Assembly (NCBI RefSeq): GCF_001039355.2
Contig: NW_019775450.1
Location: 291,537 to 355,536 of the forward strand
DNA length: 64,000 bases
Origin: Lingula anatina
Lineage: Eukaryota > Brachiopoda > Lingulata > Lingulida > Lingulidae
Reading direction: 5' to 3'
A model generated the notes under the pieces. That model did not search any database. It was not told the DNA's origin and was given only the letters and a program-made list of their open reading frames with translations. A program made the translations under genes and the position numbers. Each line of letters opens with the position of its first letter. Within the stretch, counting starts at the first letter, position 1. Of this stretch, positions 15,336-27,497 are shown piece by piece.

Positions 15336-18300
15336 TTTTTATTTATTGTATTGTCAGTATGATTTTCCTGATATTGTATAAAATTGTCTATTTTCAGGTG
15401 TTGGTTTCTGTATAGCTCCCTTATTTATTTATTTGTTTGTTTGTTTGTTTATTTATTTATTTATTTTGTGACAGTATGAATTGTCCAAGTATTATGTATA
15501 AAATTGTCTGTGTTATAGCTTCCTTATTTATTTATTTATTGTCAATATAATTTCCAGATCTCTATAAAATGTCTGTTTACAGGTGTGGGTTTCTGCATAG
15601 CTTCCTTGTTTTGTTCCTTTGCATTGGCATATTTTGACAAAAGATTAGAAAGAATTCTCAGGAAAGAAGAAGCAAAAACAGGTTGGTGGCATATTTTAAG
15701 CTCAGACATATCACTTTATACTCACAAATACAGAAAAATTAATATTTAAATCATGATGCTCTCTTCTGTTTTAGTTACAACAGTTACCATTTTAGTTACA
15801 CATTTAAGATATAAAATGAATTTCAAAGTTATAATCTTGATATGGGCAAAAAGTGAATTTTTGGCAGTTTCAGCAGTTTGCCCTTAACCATCTATAGGTA
15901 CATTCAGAACAGCAGACTAACAGATCTGCGAATCAAATAAAGCGACCCACTAAAAAACTTGCTGCTTAATTCCCAGTTAGACACTGAATCGACTCCCCAA
16001 AGGGATTACGCAACAAGCATTCAAGTGGGTTGGCCATATTTGATCCATATTCATATTTATGTGCTTATATATTGTAATACAGTGAGCCGTTGGATAGGGT
16101 ATACTTGAGGGGATTTAGTGAAAAGTGCTGAAATTTTAAAGAAATTTAAAGATTCGCCATTTGTATGTCTTACATGTGTATATAAGATCTATTTTTACAT
16201 TTTATGAATATCTTTTAATTTTTCATATATGAAAATATCAAATTTGTATCATATATCTTCAGATGAACTTTTCTCTCTTTAAATGTCAGATGTCATAAAC
16301 TACACAGCAACCCTATCTCCTCAAGCACATGGCTGACGCATTTTTCATACATCTATCTTTAATTTAATCTTTCCAGGAGAAGTGATATCTCTTCGAGACA
16401 TCAAAGACTTTCCCGCCAGCGTGTGGCTGATGTGTATTATCTGTGTGGCATATTACGTGGCTGTATTTCCTTTTATTGGGCTTGGACTGTAAGTAACGAT
16501 TTTTAATGATAATACTTATTTTTATAATGAGTTCTTCTGAACTATGCTCAACATTTGTCTCTGCTCTGTGGACAAAATATAGATACAGAGATATCATCTT
16601 AAATTATTATAAGCAATACGCTCAGAATTGTAGCATACCCATTCACTTTCTAACTTACAAATTATCTTATTTTAATAATTATTAAAATTATAATGAGTAA
16701 TTACATTATAGTCTTAAGACATCATCTTAAATTATTATAAGCTTACACTCAAATTTGTAGCATACCCATTTCCTATCTTACTGACAAGTTATTTTAGCAG
16801 TGATGGGTAATTACCATTTATTGTCTTAAGATTGGTACTTGGGCACATAATCATTTATGGAACAATCAGTATTAATATAAACTGTGCACTGCTAAAACAT
16901 GGGTTTGATATAAATTTAACTAAATTGCTCAGGCCTGGGAAGATATAATATAGAAATTTAGATTAAGTATGTGGTCTGCATTGCCACTTGAATTGAGATT
17001 GATTAATAAAATAGCATGTCTAATAAATTCACTCTAAATGGTCAATATTATCCCTCTGTTGTCCAATAATTCACTGATTTAATTAAATTTAAAATTGAGT
17101 GAAAAGTAAAAGCACAGCAAAAGAACTGAAGAAATACACCCAGCCTTTGCTTTTACTCTTGTAATTTTTGTCTTTCAGAGTTTTCTTTGAAATGAAATTT
17201 GGACTTTCTCCAAGTGCAGCAAGTGCATGTAATAGGTATGTGCTTCTTTGTATTTTTTACTTATGTATGAGTGGTGTAGTATTTAAAATAAAATTTATAG
17301 AATATTTCCTCGAGTTGGCTCACATTGTTGATATGCTTTTACGGTTGCTGATAAGCTACTGGTAGTTTACTCTGATTAAAAATGAAAAGTATTTGGCTAA
17401 GTTTTATCTATGTTATATTTATTGAATTTTAAAAACATGACTGATATCCTTTAAACATTTCATATGGCTTATCCCGAGTTTCAAAGGCAATATTGGTTAA
17501 CATCTTAATTTTCCATCTTACCTGAAATTGCAGATATTATATATCAACATGTATTTATAAAGAATGCTTTAGTTTTATGATATTTATTTTTCTTTCAGTG
17601 TTGTTTATATCATCTCAGCGGGTGCCTCCCCTCTGTTTGGTTTCTGTATAGACAAGCTAGGCAAGAATATCTTCTGGGTTATCACTGGGGTCATCATCAC
17701 GTTAGCGTGCCACGCCTGTCTTGCATTTACCTGGATAAATCCTTTTGTTCCCATGGTTGGTTCCTTTATATAAGGAATTATTGTTTTATATAAAATAAGC
17801 AATTTGTTTTAATACCAATGTATGTATGTGCGCAAGTATGCAGGATTTTTTGAGTAACATGAATCATGTTATTTTATTTTTTATAATGATGGTGCTTTAA
17901 TATTCTCAAAGCCACCACTCTGTTACAGTGGTGAAAATCGCATTAAAAATTCCTAAACAATGATTGAGCAATAATCTTTTTTTTTTATTTCATCAGCTGT
18001 CTTGATTAAAGTTGTACATTCAAACATAGACCGTTGTCATATTGATTTTACGATTTTAAAACATTTTTTCAGGTGATTATGGGATTTTCTTACTCCATTT
18101 TGGCCAGTGCATTGTGGCCTATTGTTGCCATGGTAGTGCCTGAACATCAGCTTGGAACAGCTTACGGGATGTAAGTTTGATGCTGGAAACTATATTAATT
18201 TGAGCACAGCATTCTATAAATCTAAAAAGAAATGAGATAATTGCAACTATTTTCCATAGCATTTGGTGTTTGTTTATTTGCACATAATTCATTGTCATTT

Positions 18301-19587
18301 TCTTTTATTTATATCCTAACTGTAATCTTGGATATTTTGGATATTTTTCTTTTTCATAGTTTGAAATCAAGTTGTTTTTTATCTTGTTAAATAGGAAGTG
18401 TAATATAAAGTTGTTGGACAACTTCATTGTTAGTTTATACCACCCATGCAGATAGCTCAACAGTTGCTGGTGCCAAATGTGCAAAAAAGACAGTATTCCA
18501 GACAGTTTTGAAGCAGTTTGGCCACGTTTCCTATTAATATAAAAAAATTAACACTATTCTTCCAGAGCTAGGTTATATAATTCTTGTATAATAAAAATCT
18601 TAGTTTATTTCCTTCTTATATTTTATTTGTTTATTTGCAGTATGCAAGCTGTACAAAACCTGGGTCTAGCAGTGATTTCCATGGTGTCCGGCATGATTCT
18701 GGACTCCAAAGGTTATCTGGTGTTAGAAGTGTTCTTCCTCATATGGTTGTGTGGTAAGTGTCACACCCAACACAACACAGTGTCACACCTAACACAGTGT
18801 ATGGCATTGTTAACATAATGAAAGACCTAACACAGAGTTGCATCCAATGTAACACTTGACAACGTTTCACACTTAACGCTACATAAGTTTTGACACAACG
18901 TCACACCTACCAAAGTGTCATAATGAACCAATATTATAGCATTTTCTTTTTTTATGTACAGACACAGATGTGTCTGTACATATAGCCATCNCTTCATTGT
19001 TAGTTTATACCACCCATGCAGATAGCTCAACAGTTGCTGGTGCCAAATGTGCAAAAAAGACAGTATTCCAGACAGTTTTGAAGCAGTTTGGCCACGTTTC
19101 CTATTAATATAAAAAAATTAACACTATTCTTCCAGAGCTAGGTTATATAATTCTTGTATAATAAAAATCTTAGTTTATTTCCTTCTTATATTTTATTTGT
19201 TTATTTGCAGTATGCAAGCTGTACAAAACCTGGGTCTAGCAGTGATTTCCATGGTGTCCGGCATGATTCTGGACTCCAAAGGTTATCTGGTGTTAGAAGT
19301 GTTCTTCCTCATATGGTTGTGTGGTAAGTGTCACACCCAACACAACACAGTGTCACACCTAACACAGTGTATGGCATTGTTAACATAATGAAAGACCTAA
19401 CACAGAGTTGCATCCAATGTAACACTTGACAACGTTTCACACTTAACGCTACATAAGTTTTGACACAACGTCACACCTACCAAAGTGTCATAATGAACCA
19501 ATATTATAGCATTTTCTTTTTTTCTTTCAGTTGCCTTAATAGCATCAGTACTGTTGTACCTAGTGGATGCAGCTAAAGGTTGGTATC

Positions 19588-19618
<31 letters not shown>

Positions 19619-20048
19619 CCCCCAATTTTATCATTCTGAATATATAATAAGGGCTATTTCAGGCATAGAAGAAAGTTTTAGAAAACTGGGAAATTTGGGT
19701 TTTGTATAATTTATTGTGCCAAAAGATTTGCAAGTATGTGCATTTTAGAAGTTTCACGTGTGTTTCAATTATTATTATTTTTTTTTTATTTTTGCTATTT
19801 GTGAGATATATTATTATAATATTAGTTATTTCAAGATGTTTAAAAGAAATTGCCCTTTTAATTGTCTTTTTAATTCAGTTGTAAAACATGTTAATATTGA
19901 ATTATGTACGTTTTTCACAATTTGCATGAACCTTAAATATCTTCTTTTTTTTTTTTAATATTTTCAAGGAGGACATATCAACTTATCTGGCTTCCAGAGG
20001 AGAAAAATTCAGAAGGCAAATGAAGAAGCAGATGAAAAATCCAAATAA
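12957..20048 (+). CDS. MFSD1: MFSD1 lysosomal major-facilitator transporter
   Basis: Thirteen exons: 12957-13128, 13779-13987, 14444-14511, 14799-14907, 15164-15269, 15583-15681, 16377-16488, 17179-17235, 17599-17755, 18073-18170, 18641-18753 (duplicate 19211-19323), 19531-19578, 19969-20048 (TAA). One copy of exon 11 gives 475 aa; using both breaks the frame. The N-terminus holds an acidic dileucine sorting signal (E5-KKP-L9L10). Twelve-helix MFS landmarks match MFSD1: GSYFCYDNPAALQ, YSWPNVILCFFGGFLIDRVF, GRFIFGIGGESLCVAQNTYA, FGLQLSFSRVGSTVNMN, YYVAVFPFIGLG, ASALWPIVAMVVPEHQLGTA and VQNLGLAVISM..GMILDS. Human MFSD1 exports dipeptides from lysosomes with the partner GLMP; the same role is inferred. 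The MED start is preferred over an upstream in-frame Met at 12891 because it fits the dileucine position. Confidence 0.95.
15275..15334. repeat. (TTTA)n microsatellite
   Basis: About 15 TTTA units begin just after the MFSD1 exon 5 donor; related shorter TTTA/TTTG runs at 15420-15466 and 15527-15540 separate the degenerate exon 6 acceptor copies. Confidence 0.9.
15352..15606 (+). repeat. Three degenerate copies of the MFSD1 exon 6 acceptor region
   Basis: Copy 1 (15352-15420) has a complete ttttcag acceptor and an exon start reading GVGFCIAP, then runs into TTTA repeats and a stop. Copy 2 (about 15468-15523) has lost about 20 bp including the acceptor. Copy 3 (15541-15606) is the real one (tttacag, GVGFCIAS). 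All share the block ataaaattgtct or close variants. Confidence 0.85.
16592..16830 (+). repeat. Diverged ~127-bp tandem duplication in an MFSD1 intron
   Basis: The block catcttaaattattataagc...gtagcatacccatt occurs at about 16597 and again at about 16724, each followed by a gtaattac...gtcttaag segment. No coding content. Confidence 0.75.
18422..19523 (+). repeat. Perfect 532-bp duplication around MFSD1 exon 11, with an N between copies
   Basis: Bases 18422-18953 and 18992-19523 appear identical at a constant offset of 570. They are separated by 37 bp and the single N at 18991. Each copy contains the whole exon 11 with its acceptor and donor. Identity of both intron and exon, the N, and the frame loss if both exons were spliced in point to a contig-overlap or haplotype join rather than a real exon duplication. 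Confidence 0.9.
18955..18980. repeat. 26-bp near-perfect palindrome at the duplication joint
   Basis: tgtacagacaca, a 2-bp centre, then its exact reverse complement tgtgtctgtaca. It lies only in the short unique sequence between the two exon 11 copies and may be a hairpin read-end artefact. Confidence 0.8.
19619..19722 (+). repeat. Dispersed ~105-bp repeat, copy 1 (MFSD1 intron 12)
   Basis: Begins ccccaattttatcattctga after a (CT)n run and ends near tttattgtgcca. A second copy lies at 20769-20873 in the 3' UTR with about ten differences. No terminal inverted repeats are seen, so the mobilisation mechanism is unknown. Confidence 0.8.
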
Positions 20049-20583
20049 ATTAACTTGGACTGTTTTATTTACCACTAGCTAAACCAGATTTCTGATAGAT
20101 GCAATGCTTACTGTAGCATTTAAAATGGCATCAAATATATTTTTGATTCAGAAACGGGTTTTCTCATTTTCTCATCATTCTCCTGAACAATGACTTGGCA
20201 AGAACTGTATAAGCTTGCTTGTTTGCGGCAGGCATGAAATTTATGTAAAGGTGGTGCTAAAGTTGAAACATTCATATCACAATTTTGATGATCTGATCTC
20301 TCCACAGGACTTACTGGTATCTAAGAAAATTATCCACGAAATCCTTTTATTTTTAAGTTGTGAATTGAGTAGTAGTCTAAGTGGGTTTTCCTGAATGGAC
20401 CGGAGGAGTGTCTGAGAGATAAAGGGATACTGCTGATATGTAGATGCCTGCTTCCTAACATGGTCACATTGGGACTGAAAATTTTGTTCGTGTTGCACAA
20501 AGATTTGACTCAGACAATGAACATATAGTGTTACAAAATTTTACTTTTCAGATCCTACAATCATAGCTGTATCTTACAGAGCT

Positions 20584-20618
<35 letters not shown>

Positions 20619-22090
20619 TTTTTGTCACTCCGTGACCTTCCACAGCGTGCGTTACTATGAGACTGAGCCCTATTCACTAATGTCTCAGTAATAGTGCTGT
20701 TCTATATGATATATGTTAGACAATTGGTTCAGCCTTGGGTTTTGGGCATGGATATACATGTAGGTTGACACCCCCCAATTTTATCATTCTGAATTTATAA
20801 TAAGGGCTTCTTTAGGCATAGAAGAAAGTTTCAGAAAACTGGGAAATGTGGGTTTTGTATAATTTATTATGCCAATTGGTGTTGACACCTTACCCCCCTC
20901 CCCCCCACCCCACCCCATACCATGAGGGGCCATGAAAAGATTAATCTTATAACATGATCAAAAGACTACACAGATGAATTTCCACAAGAATGTTCATATA
21001 GGTTTCAGAAAATACCAAAGAAAAACTCTGCTCCAGAAGATTCGTTTGAGATCAGGAGGCTACATCAGATATACCACGATATACCATGTGTTTAATCTCC
21101 CTGCAGCTGCAAATGATGTTGTTACTGATTTTTTTTTTTTTTTACATTAGATTGAATCAGCCATTCAGATAATTTATGTTCTGGTAGACGGCAGCTAAAA
21201 CCCATTCATTACTTGTAGATGTCCAATATATTACCCAGTCATGTGCAAATTTCTGTAATATTAACATACTGAATGTAAAAATGTCTCCTGAAAATGAATT
21301 TTACTCCTATGCTGTGATGATTCAACACTTCTATAGTATTTATATTGAAGAAGATAGTAATCTAATTACCTCTGTGTCATTGAGTTTTGAAGGAATGTGA
21401 TTTATTATAAAAGAAAGGACTTCCAAATCCAATATTTACAACTATTGCAGCTAAGTGCATTTTGTATTCTTTGTGTGAAAAGAAGCCTTTCTCCTTCTGC
21501 TTATTTGTAGTCGTACACCATACACAATGAAAAATAAGTTTGGCAAAGGTTTATTTAAGCTGTTTGCCAATTTGTCTTCTAGTAAAAGCATTCATGATAA
21601 AATTTAATATATAGAACTACACATATTTGTAAAGCTCATTAGACGATAAAGGCGTATCACTTAAGACAAAATTTTATGGTTGGTATGATATATTTCCATT
21701 TTGATTTTGTCATATAATTACATTCATTTCCCTTAAGTGTGGCATACCTAAAATCATTGACGATTGAGGAACCAAAAGTGGTAGAAGAAACTGCCATATT
21801 TTGACAGTTGTGTTGAATATATGAGTTTCATAGTAGGTTAAGTCAACAAAACCAAACTTTTTCTTGTTAAGATTTGTGCCAAGGAAACCATTCATTTACT
21901 TATTTTTCGTCACTATATTGATTTTGTCACCATTAATGATTTCAATATGAATTCAGTCCCTTGTAACCACAAAATATATGGGACCAAAGCCATTTTGTAC
22001 ATATTGCATTTTATTCAAATCAGAAACTATAGATTAAGAATATGAAAACTTATGAAATATTTAAAGATGAATAAAATAATTGAATGAAAA
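20049..22090 (+). other. MFSD1 3' UTR and downstream sequence
   Basis: No coding frame. Contains a (TTTA)n run at 20584-20622, the second copy of the 105-bp repeat at 20769-20873, C-rich DNA near 20890-20925 and AATAAA words; the one at 22070-22075 is a good candidate for the distal poly(A) signal. From about 21760 onward the sequence is duplicated at 30600 onward. Confidence 0.55.
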
Positions 22091-23094
22091 TGCTTTATTT
22101 CTGTTTAACTGGTGCAACTGGCTCATTAATTGATTTTAAAAAATAGATGGACAATTAAACAGGATCATTGCTGATTCAGACTCGTTCCCATTTACAAAGG
22201 AGAAAAAAAGACTTCTATGACAAATAAATAGGGATGCCATAGGGATGTTCAAGGGGGGGGGGCATATTTCAGTCCGTTAATGCAACCCTATCTTGGCCTT
22301 CTTATACATCTGATTTTTACAAAATCAAAATCGTGCTGTGAGGGGGAGAGAGATCCAACCAACTACACTGGATACACTAACACTGCAGTCTCTTGTCGCA
22401 GAGTAGACTGACCTCAGCCAGAGATGCGCCAACTAACTGGTTGAGACAATACGTTCAGAATAACGTCTTTGAGTTTGTGGCAGTTACGATTTATTCGCCT
22501 AAGAGATGAACGAGATACTAACTCTGTGATGGAATTCCTCATGGAATTAAACGTATCCCTGGGTGACTAAGGCATACTGCTCCAACACGTTCTCTTGAAC
22601 ATAACATTTGCCTTTCCCTATAAATTGCCGATAATTTACCAAAATTTTAATATCATCAGAAAGAACCCAAACGGAGAAATAATTCCAAAATTTTACGTGA
22701 ATTGAAGTTCTTATAAAGGTTCTTATAAAAAATATTGTGCTGATGGCAAAACACCTCTAGACAATAATCATATTGTATTTTCAAAAAACCTTTCACCGTG
22801 AAAAAAAAGTGAATATCTGAAACATACGTATCTGCTTTCTCTCAATTTCAATACATGAGAATCACATCAAGCTGTTCATGAAAAAAAGGGAGACATGAAA
22901 CATCCCGTATGCAGATAGCTTACATGTTGCCTGCGGGCATAGAGCAGAAACCGAGTATCATTCTTGACTGGAGAGTGAATTCTTCAAACACTATAGAAAA
23001 GATATACAACGCTGTTTGCTTATTCTACATTATTCTATATATTTGTCAGCTAATATATTTCAATAAGTTTGTCTACTGATAATATGGACTTGGT
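22091..23094. other. Spacer, left part of the glycosyltransferase duplication unit
   Basis: No gene is visible. The spacer is colinear with 30960-31560 upstream (on the plus strand) of glycosyltransferase copy C: shared blocks include ctggctcattaatt, tgccgataattt and gcttattctacattattcta. Confidence 0.6.
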
Positions 23095-23395
23095 GGTACC
23101 GGTAGAACTAATAAAATGTTTATACTCTGCTTTCAAATTAAGAAATTAACACCTAGATGGATTCTGTCTGTGTTAACATTTATTATTATTATTAATATTT
23201 TATTATTACGCCATGTAATTGTATACAGCAGCAGCCCTTACTATAATTTACATGCATAATAATGAGTTTGTATTCTGGGCGTTAACATTAAACACAAACA
23301 CTGAATAAATACACCAATAGCCTGTAGCAGCAAATGTGTGGGAAAATCATTTGGTATTTTTAACAGAATTCAAGAATTGGATACCGTTATATTAC

Positions 23396-24958
23396 TTAGA
23401 CCATTTCGTCGCAAAATACACAAAACCTGTTCAGCACATAACGACAGAGAGTTCCCTCTCGCGAAGCGCCAAAACGCTGTGTGGTTCTATTGTAAAGGTG
23501 AACGGCAAAAGAGTGTTCGTCGATTGTTTGGCGTAGGCTTTGCAGCTCCAACGGTTCTAGTACCTCAAAGCATTTCGGCGAGTCCTCCCAAGTGAAAGGG
23601 TAAAATGATTCACGTCTTAAACAGTTGGCAGCACAGTGCCCACGTGTCGCTGTTTTCTTGACGTTATGGCCACAGACCAAATTTGGAAATCGTTCCGCTA
23701 CGCGAGTAAACAGTTCCGGTCCATTTGCTGCGTAATTGATTGGATCAAAGTGACGGAGAAACTCTTCAATGCACTTCCCAATAAAACGATTCCGCGGTTG
23801 GAATTTCAAAACAGCACTGTTGAGACGCGTTTCTTCGTAATTTTCCCAAGCTATTACATTTTTCAGTGAGTCTAACCGCCGAAAAAGTATAATATCAGTA
23901 TCCAAGTATACGCCACCGTATAAATAAAGCAACACTGTACGAACAATATCAGTCTCTTGAACATACCAATATTGGCCGTGTGCAAGAGAATGGATTTGCT
24001 CTAAAAATGACTTCGCGTATCCGCGAAATGTTTTCGGTTCCAGCTCCACCAGCCGATTCAATAAGTGATTCAGTGAATAATTCACTATCTTTACATCAAA
24101 ACCTCTCTGGATATACTTGCCAATCCGTTCCTTTGGCATTACTGCACTGTATATACGCACTTTGTCACGTGGGTAATGGAAAAGAATGCTTTCAAGAGAG
24201 CGATGGTTGCGCGGGCTCATGAAAGGTGTTGTATATATCTGATAAAAAGTCAGCTCGGTTTGGGCTTCCGGTGATTTCTCGCATATGGGACCAGCGTAAC
24301 GTTGACCGTATTGGAAAAGATGTGAATATGATTTGTAGTCCTCGCAAACGTGTGTAGCATCGAATATCTGAGCAGTCTCTGACGACGCATCTGAGAATAA
24401 ATATGGATTATATAAAATTATAAATTATAACAAATAAGTGAAAACTAATGAAAAATAGGTATAGATTAAAAAAATGATTACAAGTTTAGTAGTACACTGC
24501 CCTCACAAAGGTGTCGCGGCATCCAATACATGAGAAAATAGGCGTGAGATTTGAAGTATCAGCTTTGTTTCTATTGTTTTCAGCATTGGTCTGTCCAATG
24601 TCTGGGTTTCTTTTTGTAAAAAATGCTATATCCGATTGTGCAAGATTTGATACATGTAATCCAATTGCTTAACAACATTCCTCAATACTTTGAAACGAAA
24701 CAAAACGACAACTTTTTAAATAACTCTTTTCCGTGATTTTCAATTGCAAAGTCTCTGCACTCTGGAAATTTTGATACATTTTATCAAACATCCGCCATTG
24801 CGCTTGTCTTATGACGCACAAGATGAAAATGTTATATCAAATAAGCGCAAACAACTGCAATGTCGCTTTACATTTAACATACCTTTACAAAACGCTGCGC
24901 CCAAAAAGGCAAAGAACGTGGCGGAAACTAGTGCACTTTCGTATGTGGTTCGTCGCAT
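23396..24958 (-). CDS. Alpha-1,4-glycosyltransferase, copy A (A4GALT/A4GNT-like)
   Basis: Two exons: 24958-24883 (MRRTTYESALVSATFFAFLG, type II signal anchor) and 24390-23396 (stop TTA on plus at 23396-23398), phase 1 junction, 356 aa. The catalytic part has the GT32-type YGGVYLDTDIILF motif with DTD at residues 189-191, a sugar-nucleotide/Mn binding site, and the C-terminal NGPELFTRVAERFP block of the alpha-1,4-glycosyltransferase (Gb3 synthase) region at about 248-261. Expected role: Golgi enzyme adding alpha-1,4-linked Gal or GlcNAc to glycans or glycolipids; the acceptor is unknown. The upstream acceptor for a 5' UTR exon is at 24990, but the matching untranslated exon found for copies B and C is missing here because the unit is cut at the N (25387). 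Copy A differs from copy B at only three residues. Confidence 0.85.
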
Positions 24959-25195
24959 GGCTCTATAGGGCGTCGTCTCAAAGCACTTACTGTACACCAG
25001 CAGTATGTGAACGACCGTATGACACACTCCAGTCCGAAAAGTAAACTAAAAAGATCATAAAATACAATCTTGATATATCAGCTATTTTCTAAGAAATAAA
25101 AAACATTTAAACGCAACCTGAAAAGAGGTAAAATCCAAACTGTTCGCTGCTTCTCATTATTATACAGTGTATACAAAGATGCCAACTTTGAATAA

Positions 25196-25215
25196 TAATA
25201 ATAATAATAATGATA

Positions 25216-25261
<46 letters not shown>
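25196..25261. repeat. (AAT)n/(ATT)n microsatellite 5' of copy A
   Basis: A run of AAT followed by ATT triplets that can fold back on itself. Copy B has a much shorter version at about 27702-27734. Confidence 0.9.
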
Positions 25262-25263
<2 letters not shown>

Positions 25264-25386
25264 GTGATAACATATCAGTAAAAGTTTTATTTTATAGATA
25301 TTAATAGATCTAACTGCGTTTCTTTTTTTTTTTTTTTTCTTTTCTTTTTTTTTTTTTTTTTTTTTTTTGCCTTTCAATTGTTTTAA

Positions 25387-25580
25387 ANATTAGCCGAGGA
25401 TTGCCGATTGACAGTCAACCAATCAGCGTTTTCACCAAACTTTGGTGAAAAATTTTGAAACATGGATTCGATTGGCTTATATTAACTAGGTCAAACTATT
25501 TTCGTCAGAGGTAACTTGACACGATGAAGATAGGCTATAGTGAAGAGGTTAGTGTCAAGTTATCTCTGAAGCTCAGGGTG
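25387..25580. mobile_element. A/B junction: single N plus a foldback-element fragment
   Basis: After the N at 25387 comes about 120 bp of unplaced sequence and then 25507-25580, which is the reverse complement of the left arm and loop (64 identical bases) of the foldback element at 54086-54206. The duplicated unit B starts immediately after it at ggtaccggtagaac (25581), the same word that starts the shared part of unit A at 23095. Confidence 0.7.
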
Positions 25581-25901
25581 GGTACCGGTAGAACTAATGA
25601 ATACATTGAATACTAATGTGTATACATACTCTGCTTTCAAATTAAGAAATAAACACATACATGCATGGATGTTCTCTGTGTTAACATTTATTATTTTTAA
25701 TAATATTATTATTATGCCATGTAATTGCATACAGTAGTAGCCCTTACTGTAATTTACATGCATAATAATAAGTTTGTATTCTGGGCGTTAACATTAAACA
25801 CAAGCACTAAATAAATACACCAATAGCCTGTAGCAGCAAATGTGTGGGAAAATCATTTGGTATTTTTAACAGAATTCAAGAATTGGATACCGTTATATTA
25901 C

Positions 25902-27466
25902 TTAGACCATTTCGTCGCAAAATACACAAAACCTGTTCAGCACATAACGACAGAGAGTTCCCTCTCGCGAAGCGCCAAAACGCTGTGTGGTTCTATTGTA
26001 AAGGTGAACGGCAAAAGAGTGTTCGTCGATTGTTTGGCGTAGGCTTTGCAGCTCCAACGGTTCTAGTACCTCAAAGCATTTCGGCGAGTCCTCCCAAGTA
26101 AAAGGGTAAAATGATTCACGTCTTAAACAGTTGGCGGCACAGTGCCCACGCGTCGCTGTTTTCTTGACGTTATGGCCACAGACCAAATTTGGAAATCGTT
26201 CCGCTACGCGAGTAAACAGTTCCGGTCCATTTGCTGCGTAATTGATTGGATCAAAGTGACGGAGAAACTCTTCAATGCACTTCCCAATAAAACGATTCCG
26301 TGGTTGGAATTTCAAAACAGCACTGTTGAGACGCGTTTCTTCGTAATTTTCCCAAGCTATTACATTTTTCAGTGAGTCTAACCGCCGAAAAAGTATAATA
26401 TCAGTATCCAAGTATACGCCACCGTATAAATAAAGCAACACTGTACGAACAATATCAGTCTCTTGAACATACCAATATTGGCCGTGTGCAAGAGAATGGA
26501 TTTGCTCTAAAAATGACTTCGCGTATGCGCGAAATGTTTTCGGTTCCAGCTCCACCAGACGATTCAATAAGTGATTCAGTGAATAATTCACTATCTTTAC
26601 ATCAAAGCCTCTCTGGATATACTTGCCAATCCGTTCCTTTGGCATTACTGCACTGTATATACGCACTTTGTCACGTGGGTAATGGAAAAGAATGCTTTCA
26701 AGAGAGCGATGGTTGCGCGGGCTCATGAAAGGTGTTGTATATATCTGATAAAAAGTCAGCTCGGTTTGGGCTTCCGGTGATTTCTCGCATATGGGACCAG
26801 CGTAACGTTGACCGTATTGGAAAAGATGTGAATATGATTTGTAGTCCTCGCAAACGTGTGTAGCATCGAAACTCTGAGCAGTCTCTGACGACGCATCTGA
26901 GAATAAATATGGATTCTATACAATTATAAATTATAACAAATAAGTGAAAACTAATGAAAAATAGGTATAGATTAAAAAAAAAATGATTACAAGTATAGTA
27001 GTACACTGCCCTCACAAAGGTGTCGCGGCATCCAATACATGAGAAAATAGGCGTGAGATTTGAAGTATCAGCTTTGTTTCTATTGTTTTCAGCATTGGTC
27101 TGTCCAATGTCTGGGTTTCTTTTTGTAAAAAATGCTATATCCGATTGTGCAAGATTTGATACATGTAATCCAATTGCTTAACAACATTCCTCAATACTTT
27201 GAAACGAAACAAAACGACAACTTTTTAAATAACTCTTTTCCGTGATTTTCAATTGCAAAGTCTCTGCACTCTGGAAATTTTGATACATTTTATCAAACAT
27301 CCGCCATTGCGCTGTCTTATGATGCACAAGATGAAAATGTTATATCAAATAAGCGCAAACAACTGCAATGTCGCTTTACATTTAACATACCTTTACAAAA
27401 CGCTGCGCCCAAAAAGGCAAAGAACGTGGCGGAAACTAGTGCACTTTCGTATGTGGTTCGTGGCAT
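25902..27466 (-). CDS. Alpha-1,4-glycosyltransferase, copy B
   Basis: Exons 27466-27391 (MPRTTYESALVSATFF...) and 26896-25902, same phase 1 intron position as copies A and C, 356 aa. DTD motif and NGPELFTRV block are intact. Relative to copy A only three residues change (R2P, one I to S near residue 34 and one G to A near residue 149), and intron and flanks are nearly identical too. A conserved tgtacag acceptor at 27498-27500 lets the message start at an untranslated exon ending at 29014. It may be a very recent tandem duplicate or the other haplotype of copy A. Confidence 0.85.
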
Positions 27467-27497
27467 GGCTCTATAGGGCGTCGTCTCAAAGCACTTA

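Noticed and set aside
18641-19323. Mutually exclusive duplicated exons in MFSD1
   Set aside because: Introns and exons are identical and an N separates them; an assembly join is simpler.
23636-24222. Plus-strand frames opposite the glycosyltransferase copies
   Set aside because: Antisense shadows present in A, B and C only because the coding strand is conserved; no splice signals or domains.
25078-25377. Minus-strand frame rich in Lys and Asn
   Set aside because: Translation of poly-T/poly-A and AAT repeats.
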